From Chrysaora quinquecirrha (lineage: Eukaryota; Cnidaria; Scyphozoa; Semaeostomeae; Pelagiidae): DNA of 64,000 nucleotides. Made by a program: the position numbers and the translations under genes. Below, piece by piece: positions 1 to 15,000 of this stretch. Under the pieces are notes generated by a model. It had not been told where the DNA came from, did no database searches, and was given only the letters and a program-made list of their open reading frames with translations. The DNA is taken from contig JACTAT010000305.1 of NCBI GenBank assembly GCA_014526335.1, forward strand, positions 45,117-109,116, written 5' to 3'. Numbering within the stretch: position 1 is the stretch's first letter; every line of letters begins with the position of its first letter.

Positions 1-3000
1 TTCTCCGTCTCAAAGCATCTTTATGTTTCTTTTTGAAATCCTGTAAAGAAACAACAGACTAGCTGTAACAACATTGCTTGTGCAGCTGCAAAGGTAGTGG
101 TATACGTTGCGATTCTTCTCTTCAACGCAAAGATTCCTTGATCGGGATGTTACACAATACAATAAACTTTGTAACTTGCAATGATTCCGAAAATGCAAAT
201 TTGCAAATTTAATTGAAATCTGAGTGGGTAAATTTAGCTGTGCTTCCGTAAAATTCAGAAGTACAGTGCAAGATTCCAACATGATACATAATACACAATG
301 TAGTACGGTGGCCCATACGTGCACATCAAATTCAAATTGCTCACATCAAATTCAAATTGCTCACATCAAATTCCTATTCGGCACAACAAATTCCAATTCA
401 CATCGAATTCAGATGCACGACTCACGATACTTAATCGACCTTTTAACAGCGCCATCTACGGTAAGGTAAATGCCACCCTCGCTATCTACCATTTTCGAGG
501 ATGGATTGGGAGAATGAGAATGGCGGCTTTTTGGGAATGGCAAACTGTTATGCGAAAGTTGCTCCCAAGAAATTCTTTTTAGAATTGATTTTAGAAGAGA
601 TTTGAATTTGATGTGACGAATTTGAAATTGGTGTGCACGTATGTGCCACCGTAATGTAGTGACCCTTGAAACACATATGCAATCGCTGAAGAAAGTAGAC
701 CTGACTTTTATTTCGTTCTTGACAATTGTCCTCCTTGAAAAAGTGAAGTGACGTTCAAATACAGGTTTATTCAAAAATTCCTAGTTATCGTTATCGGATT
801 GAACTGTTACACTCTCAAACTTCATTTCAAGGCATTGCAGCTCTCTTAGTAAATATCAAGTACTGGCATCCATTACAGTAATGGATGCCAAGAACCATTA
901 GGCAAAGTTCTAGAATTCTATTGTCTTTCTTGCCAGCTTTAACAGTGATCATTATATACAAATTTTTCAGTTACATATTGCGTGTTCCTAAATTATAGAA
1001 AATGTTCATGCAACTTTATGATCTTGACATTTTAAAGACTTAGTTCAAGCTTCAAAGTTTAAGTCTGATGCAAAACTTAATTTAGAAATCCAGCTCAAAA
1101 TGGAAAAATCATGTTTTCCCCCTATGCTGCATTCTCCTCATTTCGTGCGTGAAAGGAAATTTCCTGATTTCTTGAGGTACAGCAATAACTGAAGCATTGT
1201 AATATGTAGCGTTTAATATCATGGTTTAATGCCATAAATATGATTGCATTAGCTAACTATTGAATTGACAGCAACCAAACTTAAGAAGATCAAATATATC
1301 TGAACTGACCATACTGAAGGTTTAACAAAAACTATTGTCCAATACACAAAGGCAGGTGCATAGCATATCAATACTGAACTCAATATTAACAAAACTGCTT
1401 TGGCAAACTCCTTCTTTGGTGCTCTTTTTCGGACAACATTAACGGTTGCCGCTTTCTCACTCTCCACAAATATTCTATTTACACGACTTCGTAGAGACTT
1501 GAATGCTCTTGCGTATTAGATGAAAAGAATTGATAGAAACAATTCATTTGCTGAGTTGAACAATATGTTTGCAGGTCTAGCAAATCCAAAAAATACTCCA
1601 AATATGCGGATTGCATTAATTAATATCGTAACCATTAGCACACTGATGATAACTTTAACTCCTCTCTTCCATTGGTCATAATCGTTGAATACTTTGTCAG
1701 AAATCTCATATGAACGTAGCGATCAATGGCTATCGTCATAACCATTAAGAATGAGAATTGACCGAAGAAATACAAAGTGCTAACACTGCAAATATATAAT
1801 ATGGAATGCACTTTCCCTACTATTAAAGGAAGAGGCATTGTTGATACAAGGACAACTCCAATGCAGATATCTGAATCTTACAGACTCAAAATGAAAATGA
1901 ACTTGTGTGAAACTGAGTTAAGTTTTCCCAATTTTCGTAATGAATGGACTAAGGGCCTGTTTACACGAGCCCGGGTTGACTGCAACCCGCCTCAGAGGGT
2001 CAGCCCTTCTCCAGTCAAATCTCTTCAAGCGTTTACATGAACATAGCAGTCAACCCGGGTCAACCCGTCTAGGCGGGTAACCCTTTTCGAGGGTAGGGTT
2101 GACCCTTGTAAACGGGTTACCTTTTTGTAAAATTTTTCCATGTGAAGGCGGGTTGACTCAACCCGGGGTCATTTTTCCGCGCCAAAAATTCAGCGCATGC
2201 GTTATTCTGTTTTTTTAAATCAACAATATGGCGACAACGAAGCCAAGCGACAGAAAAATTGGTGGCAGTGGACAAGTAAGATGGTGGAACACCTTGTGAA
2301 GTGTCTGAAAGATTATAAAGTCCAAATGGACTATAAAAATGTTGATTCACACATCCAATTTGGCGCCTGGGTTTCAGACCCCAACGCATGCGAGGAACAG
2401 CAAGCTGACCCGGACTGAGTCTGCCAGCTGCGGAGAAGAAGCCACCCCGGGGTTTACACTATGCCGGTATGAGACGAATACGGTATGAAACTATACCGTT
2501 CTGGCCTTGCGTCTACACTATAACGGCACTGTTTTGATATGAATACGGTAAGAAATGAATACGATACGCTAACCCAGCTTCATCGGAAAACTTCATAGTG
2601 TAAACGGCTGAATACGGTACAGTTTGATGCCGTTTTGCTGAATGAATTAGAGAAAAACAATTATTCTTGTTGACATGAAAGAATAGATTTTAGACAAAAA
2701 GCGGCGACCTTGCTCATCGTATTCATTTCATACCGGCATAGTGTAAACGGGGACTCCCAATTCCCCACTCGGCATTGAATCTTTCCGTATTCATTTCATA
2801 CCGGCATAGTGTAAACGGGGACTCCCAATTCCCCACCCGGCATTAAATCTTTCCGTATTCCATTTCATACCGGCATAGTGTAAACGGGGACTCCCAATTC
2901 CCCACCCGACATTAAATCTTTCCGTGATCCATTCCATACCGGCATAGTGTAAACGGGGACTCCCAATGCCCCACCCGGCATTAAATCTTTCCGTATCCAT

Positions 3001-6000
3001 TTCATACCGGCATAGTGTAAACGGGGCATCCGATATGAAATCATTCCGTATTCATTTCATACCGGCATAGTGTAAACGGGGACTCACAATTCCCCATCCG
3101 ATATGAAATCATTCCGTATTCATTTGGTACCGGCATAGTGTAAACGGGGACTCACAATTCCCCATCCGATATGAAATCATTCCGTATTCATTTCATACCG
3201 GCATAGTGTAAACGGGGACTCACAATTCCCCATCCGATATGAAATCATTCCGTATTCATTTCATACCGGCATAGTGTAAACGGGGACTCACAATTCCCCA
3301 TCCGATATGAAATCATTCCGTATTCATTTCATACCGGCATAGTGTAAACGGGGACTCACAATTCCCCATCCGATATGAAATCATTCCGTATTCATTTCAT
3401 ACCGGCATAGTGTAAACGGGGACTCACAATTCCCCATCCGATATGAAATCATTCCGTATTCATTTCATACCGGCATAGTGTAAACGGGGACTCACAATTC
3501 CCCATCCGATATGAAATCATTCCGTATTCATTTGGTACCGGCATAGTGTAAACGGGGACTCACAATTCCCCATCCGATATGAAATCATTCCGTATTCATT
3601 TCGTACCGGCATAGTGTAAACGGGGACTCACAATTCCCCATCCGATATGAAATCATTCCGTATTCATTTGGTACCGGCATAGTGTAAACGGGGACTCACA
3701 ATTCCCCATCCGATATGAAATCATTCCGTATTCATTTCATACCGGCATAGTGTAAACTGGGACTCCCAACTCCCCATCCGATATGAAATCATTCCGTATT
3801 CATTTCGTACCGGCATAGTGTAAACGGGGACTCCCAATTCCCCATTCGACATGAAATCATTCCGTATTCATTTCGTACCGGCATAGTGTAAACGGGGACT
3901 CACAATTCCGCATCCGATATGAAATCATTCCGTATTCATTTCGTATCGGCATAGTGTAGACGGGGCCTAATTATTGCTTTGGCTTTCAGCTGAAATTCTC
4001 TATGATATAATGATGATGACAATTTGAAAGGTTGGACATGCTAGGAACTTTGAGCGTGTTTGCCGGGCAACCTTTGGTACAATGCATTTCGGTAAAACGT
4101 GAGTTGCGAGTTGCTACTGCGAGTTGCGAGTTGTAATTATTGTGCGAGTTGCGAGCTGCATCTAATATGCGAGTTACGATTTCATTGCTGATCTGGGTTG
4201 CAAATATTCGTTTAAAATTAGCCTCCAAAACTATTACAGTAAAATCCTGTACATATAGTGAGAACCTAATATTTTGGACACAGCCTGTTTATGTTCTTAT
4301 TTAAAGAGGATCTTGGTTAGGTTCCTACTTTTGTCTAAAGAAGCTCCCAAAAAAGAAGGCATGGTTCAAGGTTTGGCAGCTTTCACAGCCATTCGGAGTC
4401 CATGAAATAGGTAAATACACACGAATTGCATTCAAATACCAATGGGTGGACTGAATTAGTATGCTTTTGCTGAAACAATTTTTTCTTTGCATTTTGATAT
4501 TTTCCTATATTTTTGTAGAGTCAGTCACTAGACAAAGCGTCATAGCATTTTTCTTCTGACCTGTGATGTCGGGGTATTGTTATCTTTTATACACGTATTT
4601 TTTTTTATAAGAAACTCTTTATAAGAAACCCAGACTCTCGAATAGCCAAAAACTTAAGAAACTCCAGTACTGGAAATTTTTTACATAGGAAACTTTTCAC
4701 CTCAGACAGCGAAAAATTTTCTTTTATTTCCCGTGTTTCGTCTGTAATAAAACATTTCTGTGGCAAGCAGATAAACAAGAAACCCAAATGCATTCAAATA
4801 CAATCGATAAATGGGTTTGGAAAATCATTCCGATAGAATAACCATGTTGCCAATAAGGATACTCAAGAAACTCGTAAGAAACTTTCAGTACTCAAAATCT
4901 AAAAATTTAAGAAACTTTCAGTACTGGATCAATTTTTTAGTTTCTTATAAAAAAATTACGTGTATTTTAAGTAACGCAGATTGCATATGAAAATTCCACT
5001 TATTCAACTCGCACTTTCAAGATCTCAACTAATGATTTCAATGTATGAACAGTAACTCTTAACTCGCACATTTATAGCAGCAACTCGCATCTTCAACATC
5101 AACTCGCAACTCGCAATACTTAGCTCGCAACTCGTGTTGGTACAATAAGACCTGGAAGGACTAGATGATATGATCGGTTTGATGCAGTTAAAGATAATGA
5201 TTGAGTTTCAAACTGCAGTGAAACACATTTCTGTTTAAGAAAATTTTGTGCACGAATTCCATTGGATCGTAGCTGCTTTTTTCTGAAAGTTATAAAAACT
5301 CAAAAAATTTGTTCTCACAAATACCGGTGTTACGAAACCAGAAAGGTTGCTGCACCAGCAATATCCTACAAGACGCTCAACTCAAAGAAAATAATCACCA
5401 AAGAAATGGTCCTGACTTCATTGTGATTGCAAAAGGCCAGTGGCCAGAAAAAAGCCCTGAATTTTAATTTGTTGGATAACTTACTAAGGTAATAGTTAAT
5501 TACGAAAGGCTGGTCCATGGGTCTGAAAGCAGTGGAATCCTTAACGAAGAGAAAATTGGCAAGGACATTCGATGCATTTCAAAGAAGGCCTGAAACATGC
5601 ACAGAACAAAATAGAGGACATTTGGACCATACTCTCTAGTTGAAATACTCTTTATCTTCTCTTCTTTGCTTGCTTCTTGGTTTGGTTACACCTGCATTTG
5701 TGACTATTAACCTTCCGAGTCTAGATTACTCGATGGATAAAGCAGATAGGGTTTTCATTTTTCAACGAAATGTGCTTATTAGTTTGAAGATTATGTGGTT
5801 TAAGTTGGGCGAGACTCTGCCATGGGACAGACTTGATATTAATCATTTGGTATAAGTAATCCACTTCACATTAGAAAATCAAATTGTGTTATGTAGCAGT
5901 TTCTTCCTCCGTTCTTGCTTGAGAAGAAGAGAGTCACTGATGTCTGAAAAAATCATTCATGTACTGCATCATATGGCGTTTAATATCATGGTTTAATGCC

Positions 6001-9000
6001 ATAAATATGATTGCATTAATTAGTGAATTTGCAGCCACGAGACCCAAGAAGCTCAAATATATGTTAACTGAAAATAGAAAAGGCTTCGCAACAACTATAA
6101 TCAAGTACACAAAGGCAGGAGCATAGCATACCAATGCTGAACTTAATATTAACAAAACTGCTTTGGCAAACTTCTTCTTTGGTGCTCTTTGTCGGGCAGC
6201 ATTAACAGTTGCCGCTATTTCACTCTCCAGAAATATACCATTTACACGACTTCTTAATGCTTTGTAGGCTCTTGCGTATTGAATAAAAAGAATGGATAGA
6301 AACACTGCATTGATCGAGTAGAACAATATCTTTGCACGATCAGCAAATCCAAAAATGTCTCCACAAATAAGGACTGCATTCATTAATATCGTTGCAATTA
6401 GCACACAGATGACAACGTTAACTCCTCTTCTATTTGTCATAATTGTTGCATATCGTGTCAGAAATCTCATATGAATGAAGCGATCAGTTGCTATCGTGAT
6501 GACCATAAGAAATGAAAATTGGCACAAGAAATAAAGAACATTGACACTGAAGAAATATACCAACGAATACACTTCCCCATTCAGCATCAGATAAAGAGGA
6601 GTTGCAGATACAAGAGCTACTCCGATGCAGATATCAGATACACTCAAAACGAAAATGAACTTGTGTGAAACTGTGTTGAGTTTTCCCAATTTTCGCAATG
6701 CATGGACTAAAAACGAATTCACGAGTATAATGAGCACCCCAAGAATAAACAGCAAAATCGGAAATGGACCTAGAGTATCTCTCTCAGGAATAAACATTGT
6801 CTTTAAAAGTAACGTTTTCTTTAACCAGTCAGCCTAGCTGTTTAAGAGTTGGTTACGAATGGCTTATCAACTTTGAAGCACAACTAATTCTGCATGAAAT
6901 GTCTTATTTTCCATCGTGTTTGTTGTTGCATTGACATTGCAAGTGAATCCTTGAGTTTTCAACAGCCATTTAAGCGAATTATTCAGTTTGTGGTAGGTAC
7001 TGTGATAAGGCGCTATCCGATTATTCAACGATGTTGTCTTTGTAGACCTTTAATGCAAGCAGCTTGGAAAATTGTTGCAAATAACAGCAGAACAACTATC
7101 GTACAAGCAACTTTGATTGGGCAGAATACTGATTTGTAGGTTGATGAATACTCTCATCAATAGGATGGTCATATTGCCAAGGACTACCAAATTCAATACA
7201 GTAACACATTTAATGTTGAAAGAAGCTTTAACGATGTATAGGCCTATATTCACTTCTTGATTAAGATTCACATTCGAATAGTGAACTTCTATGAAGACAC
7301 CAGCATCATAAGCTTCACTCAGTTGCGAATTGTGCTACAGAGGAATCAAGTGTTTCTCTCTTTCCTTTTCGAAATCTTCTAGTGTTAAAAACACGGTCAC
7401 AGTATGCAAACGTTAAATGTACAGTTTCAATGTAATACCCAAGTTGCTTTGAGCAAATTCATCTTAATCTAAATTTAAAGATCCACGCTGACTCTTCTTT
7501 GTAAAGCAGAAAAAGATCAGATCAAATGCTACAGTCGATTGGTCAGCCTTATCTTAAAAAGTCTTAATAATTGCCAAAGTTTAAATGTTTTACACCTGTA
7601 TACGCATGTTTGCTTTCAAATATTTTAAACAGTCATTTTCCATTATTAAAACAAGGTGATAGTTTGTAATACATATTCCTCTGTAAATATTCTTCGACTT
7701 TAGCAATCAGGTTTTCAACGTTAAATAATTGATATGCAATGAAGATGGTCTTCTGTATGCCACGTAATGACAACAGATAATCTTTGGTACACACCGACCA
7801 TTATTCACTCGTTTTTTATTTGCAAAAAGCTATTGAGAATAGGAAATCAATTTTAAGTCTCAAGTTGTTGTTGTAGTTACTTTATTTTGAGTAGGCTATT
7901 ATTTCTAGCTTTTCCAGCAAATTTAGGCCTACTATGCATGCTGCATCCCGGCATGGGATCCCTAATTTAACGTCCCTTCCTAAGGACGGTAGAGTGAGTT
8001 GTTTAGCCGTTTATCTGGAAAGTCACCCATCCAGATGATTACCTCACACGACCAAGCTGAGCTTCAGCTGTCTAACGAGAACTGACTGAGAAGCTTGGCC
8101 GCCCACTCCACAAGACCGTGAAGGTGGTGAAGGTGAAATGGTGTTTTAAGCGCCAGTCACTAGTATCTCAGTAGTAGGTTTACTAACCGAGACCTCCACC
8201 CAAACATACTGTGTCGCTACCGTGGCTGGACTAGAACTCTGACTACACACCACACTGAGCTCCTGACACCAGGAGTCAGCTGCATTACACCACGACGCCA
8301 CTGCACTTTCAAGAAGATTTCTCAGACCCCATTTACACTGTACCGGATCATCTGTTGATCCCATATAGGCGGAAAACAACCGCGAACACTCAAAAGACTT
8401 CGCCCCTTAACATTGCCTAAGCGTCCATGCAAGTGAGAGGAGGTTATCCAGAGACAATTTGTTGGAACATGTTGCTTAACCCTGTCTCATAATCTCACAC
8501 AGGTGTGGCCCACGTAACTGGAATGCACTTTTGAAATTTTGCATAACTCACAGACTACTTAGGCTCATTTACGGATATATAAGAAAAGAATACAAGTAAA
8601 GAAAAATTAAAATGATAATACATACCTCGCGAAGCTCTTGTTTCTTTTCTTCCCAATTTTTGCTGATCTCATCGAATGAATCTACCCTCATGAACGCTGC
8701 AGGACCATCTGAAAAGAGATTGAGGATTTCAACTCAAGACTTTGCACTTTATAGAAAACCCTTACCTTTAGCTATGAGATGATACGACCCGTTTACACGG
8801 GAAAGGGTCCGAGCAGAACCATTCAAAAAAGTCACAATAGGCTTTTCGTTTACAGTACACAAGAGCACATGGATACATTCCTTTTTGGGAACAGGATCGA
8901 ATCTTTGTGGGTATGCCAGAAAAGTTCATTTCACCTGATGATGCTAAGTGTTCATTAGCGAAACGTTGTTAAACATGTTTTAAGTCGTTTTTTTCTTTAA

Positions 9001-12000
9001 TTTATAGCCTAGCCATTTATTTGATTTATTAAAAAAACTTGGAATTGTCGCCATGATTTGAATTGAATTTATGAATTGAATATGCTGCTCTGTCGCTAAA
9101 GAAATCTTTTTTTCTACAATGCTTGTGGTCGCCGTTCTGGTTTTACAAATGTCAATTTCAAATGACAGACAGTAAGAACTATACTGTAGGGATGTACTAT
9201 TGGCGAACAGCAAAATCGAAAGCCTTTATGAGTAGTGACTACTTCTAGACCTATTACATACATACATACACTCGTAAAGGAAAAATGGTAGAAGTAGTAA
9301 GACCCAGGACTGAATTAGGTAGAAACTCATTAGCTTTTCGAGATTACATGAGTCATTGCTATCACAATTCAGTTGCTAATCGCAATTGCTCGAGAACCAT
9401 ATTTTTCATTGCCCGATGATGGGAGAAAAATCTCTCCCGAAATGTTACCTTGATAAATATTAAAGTTTTGCCGGTGACTATCGTGTCTAATACGGCGCCG
9501 TTGCAACTGTTTACATTGTACACATAAACAGCAAAAAATAGAAACTAACAAATTTGATTGGGCAAGAATCTTAGTTAAGAAAGAGCAACAGCATGGCTGA
9601 ATCAATATCAAAGCTCTAATATATATTTTTAATGAATGCGTACACTATGATAGACTTTTCAACAAGTGGCATACCACAATACATCTACAAAAGATAATCG
9701 GCAACCTCAATATTGAGCGCTCCGCTGATAAAATACGATTGGTCACTGTATGTACTACCGTTTGGCAAAACTCGAGCTGAGATTCGAAGCTGGATTGCAT
9801 GAACGATGTTTAAACTGACCCAAAGAGCTCAATGAAATCGCCGAGTAATTCTCCAAGTCATACAGCCAAAGGTCCCCCCTCCATTTGAGCTTTTGTAGCT
9901 ATTTGGCAATGTTGAACCTTCTTCAGCATCATACCTTGATGGTTATTCGAAACAAAAATATATCCCGGGGAGTACATGACTTATGGATGGACGGGGATGT
10001 GCCGCCCAGACTGAAGATGAGAGTAATTAGACTTTCTAGGCTTTATTATTGTTTGACATTGTACTGTAACATCTTCGACGCGATTTTAACACTGTTCTGA
10101 CGGAAATAAAGTTAAATTTTCGAGTTTTCTTCAATTTCCCATCCACTTTTAAGGCGTTTTAGGCAAAATAATACCCATGTTTAGATAATTGCAGGGCCAA
10201 AAACCCACCCATATCGGCGGCACATACCCGTACCCAAAGTATATTAAGTCCCTCCCGGGAAATATCTATAAATATAAATGCTCTGATAAATGTACGTAGT
10301 TCCTGACTACGGCTAGAAATTATCGAGTAGAAGCTTTGTAAGCTAAGAAAGAGCGGTAAAAAACAGCATGAAAACCTACCAATAGCATTTGACTGCAGAC
10401 GCGGATCATCTTTGGTGAAGAAGAACCGATGAGAAATTGATATATCTTCCTTATTCATATCAGATTTGCTCTCCTCGAAATCCATACTTTCTTGATGGTC
10501 AGCGTCAAGAATTTTGTGAAATTTAGACACCTTAGCAGATATTTCGACTGATTTTTCATCAGATTTTGCGCTTTGTGTTACATCTTCTTCGGCAGTGCCA
10601 AGGAAAGAAAACGTGCTTGATTCCTTAAACAAATAAAGGCATTTATAGCAAAATTGTAATATCCTTCAGAACATCTTAAGAAAATTTTACTCTCTTGCTA
10701 TAACATAACGTATCAGGATTGCTCCATTCAAACATTTTCGATCCAAACATCACAACAAATACGACGGGCACCACATTTTTTATTAATATCTATTAACGTA
10801 TTCTTAAGAAACTGGCCTGTCAGCGTACCAGTCTTTGTTGCATGAGCAAGGAACCCATTTTACGGTCGGCGATTCCGATTTGCAAAGCAAATTTCGGCCA
10901 GTACACCTTGCAACGACGATCGGAATGGCCGACTGCAAAATCAAATAATCAAAATTCATAAACTCAAAAATCAATGAATAGAGGGATAGGGAGGGAGGGA
11001 CAAATCGCATGAACCAAGACAAGTTATCTTATCGGTGGTTGACTTCGAATGAAACTCTCTTCGAGAAAACACTGCTAAATACGTGGAGAGATTTCCTGGA
11101 GATCAGCCAGATACCATAGGGATTTCTAGACAGGTAGACATCTATACAGGAAACCTCACAGACACTAAAGGCGAGCGGCACGTTTAGGATTATACAAACA
11201 TAGCTTTACTCATCGCCTGATGCCCATTGACCTGGAAGGCATCCAGCATTATGCTTATACCGACTACATTTTGGTTTCTTTTTTTGCATTCGTCCTTTTG
11301 TATTGTACTTCAAAGATTAGAGAAGTAAAACATTTAAAGCCATCTCTCCATTCAAACTTAACTCTGGCCTAATTTATTAGAATAATCATAACAGTTTCTT
11401 TCGCCATTAGCGTTGCTTAAATTTGAAATTTAACCATCATTTAACAAGTTTAAACAATGTTCATAAATGTAAATATCTTCTTAGAAAACCTCCCTTCTTC
11501 AGCTCAATTAAGAAACTTCTGCGAAACGTGTGGTACCAAGAAATTTCAATACTGTGTCCAAAACAGGAAGTGCGAAGCGCGGGAGGTGAAACGACCAATG
11601 AAAAGCGGGTTTCTGATGTGTGATGCAAAATTCGAATTGCGCTTCGAGGAGAAATCAAGCTGTGTCGTGCAATTTTTGACCCAGTAAAATCGAATGGCGA
11701 TATTTTGATACTACTGTTTCACTCTAATTCTGGGATAGGTAAGTTCTTTGACTGATCGTATTAGGTTTATTATGCCTTTCTTTTGATCTTTGTGCAAGTT
11801 TAACAACTGTAAAACTACATTTATTCGAATTATAGACCTTTTAGTACGACGGTGAGACGTTGGCCTAAGCTACGACAAAACTCTTAGCTGCAGGCGGCGT
11901 TCAATTTTCTCTCAGGAATGTTAAAGAATGTTTGCGCTTTCGGCATAAAAATGTTAGCTCATGCATGGTCAGTCTGTGTTTAAGCTTTTCCTGCCATATT

Positions 12001-15000
12001 TTGCCGCTTGGGAGATATCGAGAGAAGAAGATATCTGAATCATTTATTGTGGATTCTGGCCTTGTTTTTGTATCTTGTTGTTTTTGTATCTAGATGTATC
12101 AAAGACTGTGTGCAAACAGTAATCAAAATATTCACAAACAAAGAACGTTAAAAGTTAAAATAAAAAAACCGACATACGCTTATAAGAGACAAACAGTCTA
12201 TTAATTTCAAAGGTTTTTTAAAATGAATGCAACATGAATTTGAATTTTAAACCTTTATGATTTAGTACGTAAAATGTGGCAGAACACGAAGAATACAAGA
12301 CGCCATTCGCAATTTCTATTCTAGTTTTCCCGCCCCGACCTATTCCTCTGCATCACACACAAGAAAATTGTCAACTGGGCGTTTCGCCTCCCGCGCTTCG
12401 CGCTCCCTGGTCCAAAATAGCCTTGATAAGTGCGACTATACATCTTTTTCATATTGGGACCCTTGCCCTCTAAAAAGTCTTATCAAGAGATCAGTGGATT
12501 TGATCTGAAATGTTCATAATTTATATCCTTCGGCACCAGGGCCAAAATCAGGTGATTGATGATATTCAACAAAACACGTTTGGGGCCTGGGACCGAGTTT
12601 GTACTATCTCGTAAAAACAAGAACATACCTTATTGTTAAATAAATCTTTTATTGAACCAGTAACGTCGAAAAATCGATCATTTGAAACAACGGGTTTTTC
12701 ATTTTCGTTATCCTCTGACGCCTCTTTTGGCTGTTTGGGTTCCTCTGTTTCTTTGATTGTCTTTTCTTGAGCATTCTCGTCTATCCTTGTTTCTTTCGAG
12801 TCATCCTTTACTTCGTAAATGGCATGATCTTCTCGTAATGGGTCGTATCTCACTAGATTCTGCGGCCTGTCACAAATAAGCAGTTAAATTATCAATATGT
12901 TATACAAGTAAAATAATCAAAATGTTTCCCACTTCAAAATACGTTAAAATCGAAACATTACGGGGAATCTAACTTTCGGACAAAATTATTACCGTAACTA
13001 TTGTGCGTAATATTGAAAATCTCCTTAAAAATTTTCTGAAGTTAATTCTAGCAACTGTTTCTTTTGTTTACCGCAATCCGTTCAATAGAAATGTGTGATC
13101 TCCCATCCCTAGTTTGGAAGAAAACCTCCGAAATATAACTATTTCCGCTCGAAAATCATTCTCGATGAACTAACTACAAAACGAACTTTTAGAAACAACA
13201 CTCCGACAGACAGTCTGCTAGTTAGTTAGCAACAGTTAGGGAGTTAATTAGTTTGTTTTTTAGCCAGCTAGTTAGTTAGTTAGTTAGTTCGTTAGTTAGT
13301 TAGTTAGTTAGATAGTTAGCTAGTTAAATAGTTAGTTAGATAGCTATTTAGTTAGTTAGTAAATTAATTAGCTAGTTTGTTAGTTAGTTATAGTTAATTA
13401 GTTTTTGTTAGTTATTTAGCTTGTTAGTTAGTTAGTTAGGAAGTTTTAGTTCGTGGTTAGCCAGCTGTTTAGTTAGTTAATTTGCAAGTAAGTTAGTTAG
13501 TGAATTAGTTAGTTTGTTTGCTTGTTAGTTAGTTAGTTAGTTAGTTAGTCAGTTAGTTAGATAGATAGTTAATTAGTTAGTTAGCTATTTAGCTAGTTAG
13601 TTGGTTAGTTGGTTTGTTGGCTAGTTAGTTAGTTAGTCAGTTAGTTAGTTAGTTCCTTCGTTCGTTAGTTAGTTAGTTAGTTAATTAGTTAGTTAGTTAA
13701 TTTGCAGGTAAGTTAGTTAGCTAGTTAGGTGGTTTGTTAGTTAGGTAGTTAGTTACTTAGTTAGTTAGTTAGTAAGTTAGTAAGTTAATTAGTTAGTTAG
13801 TTAGCTAGATAGTTAGTTGGCAAGTTAGTTAGTTAGTTAGTTACTTACTTACTCAGTTGGTTAGTTAGTCAAGAAGTTACTTAGTAATTTTTTGCACTTA
13901 CTGTATGACAAAATCTAGTTAGTGTGGAAAGAATCTTTTCTAATAACTTTTCAACTTAATATTCATCAAAAAATCTACTATTGGATGTCTTCAACCAAAC
14001 TTACATGATTTCAGTATTCTAAGACTCTTTTGCTAGTGTGGAAAGCCTCTCTCGTAATATCTTTTCTGATGAATATTTATCAAAGAATCTACTATCGAAT
14101 CAAAATTGCACGATTTCAGTATTCCAAGCCACTTGCTAGTGCTAAAAGCTTCTTTAATAATATTTTTCTGCTGATTTTTTATCAAAAAACCTACTATTGA
14201 ATGTTTTCAAGTAAACATATATGATTTCCAAATTATGAGATTCCTTTGCTAGTGAAAAGCTACACTCTCTTTTTTATAAGAACCAGGAAATTTTGATTGA
14301 GGCTGGCTGTTCTTAAGTTTTTGCACTTTTTGAGCCTGAAATGTTCTTAATCTATTCTTAATTCCTTGGTTACTGAGACATCTAAATTTTGTCAGTGGAT
14401 GTCTTTAGTGGTAATAGGGTTGTGTAAAATGGAGCATGCTTGTCCATTTCATTGTTTGCTTGCTTATTACGTTGTCTGACTGTCGTACTTTCATATTTAG
14501 CTGATATTCTCGGGGCTCATGAAAACGCCCAGCCTCAGCTTGTTCTTATTTTGTTCTTAAAAACTGGGCAAAATCCAGGCTCGTGTTCTTACAAAATTGT
14601 TCTTATAAAAAAAAGAGTGTACTTGTAGTATGAAACGTTTCTTTGCTAAAATCTTTTCTACTGAATATTAATCAAATAATCTACTACGCTTTCAAGTAAA
14701 CTTACATGATTTCAGTATTCTTAGGTTCCTTTGCCAGTGTGGAGGACTTCTTTCCTAATATCGTTTCTAATATTGAAAGTGCGTTCTCTTTCTCTGCTTT
14801 TATATCATAACTGTTGACGTCATCATCGCCATCATCATTATCATCAGAATCCCTGCCCACGTGTGCATCGTTTACATTTTCAACAGCCTCGTTTTCACTT
14901 TCAAGAAACCTTTCGTCTATTTTGAAACGCGTGTCAAGCCCCATTTTCTTTTGCAGTTTGAACAGCTGAATGAAGAATTGAGAATGAGTTAGTAAAATAA

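Noticed and set aside
2791..3000. 69-codon ORF with a repeated peptide (RFNAGWGIGSPRLHYAGM)
   Set aside because: It is a translation through the 68-bp satellite; one 69-base unit spacing gives a short in-frame run only.
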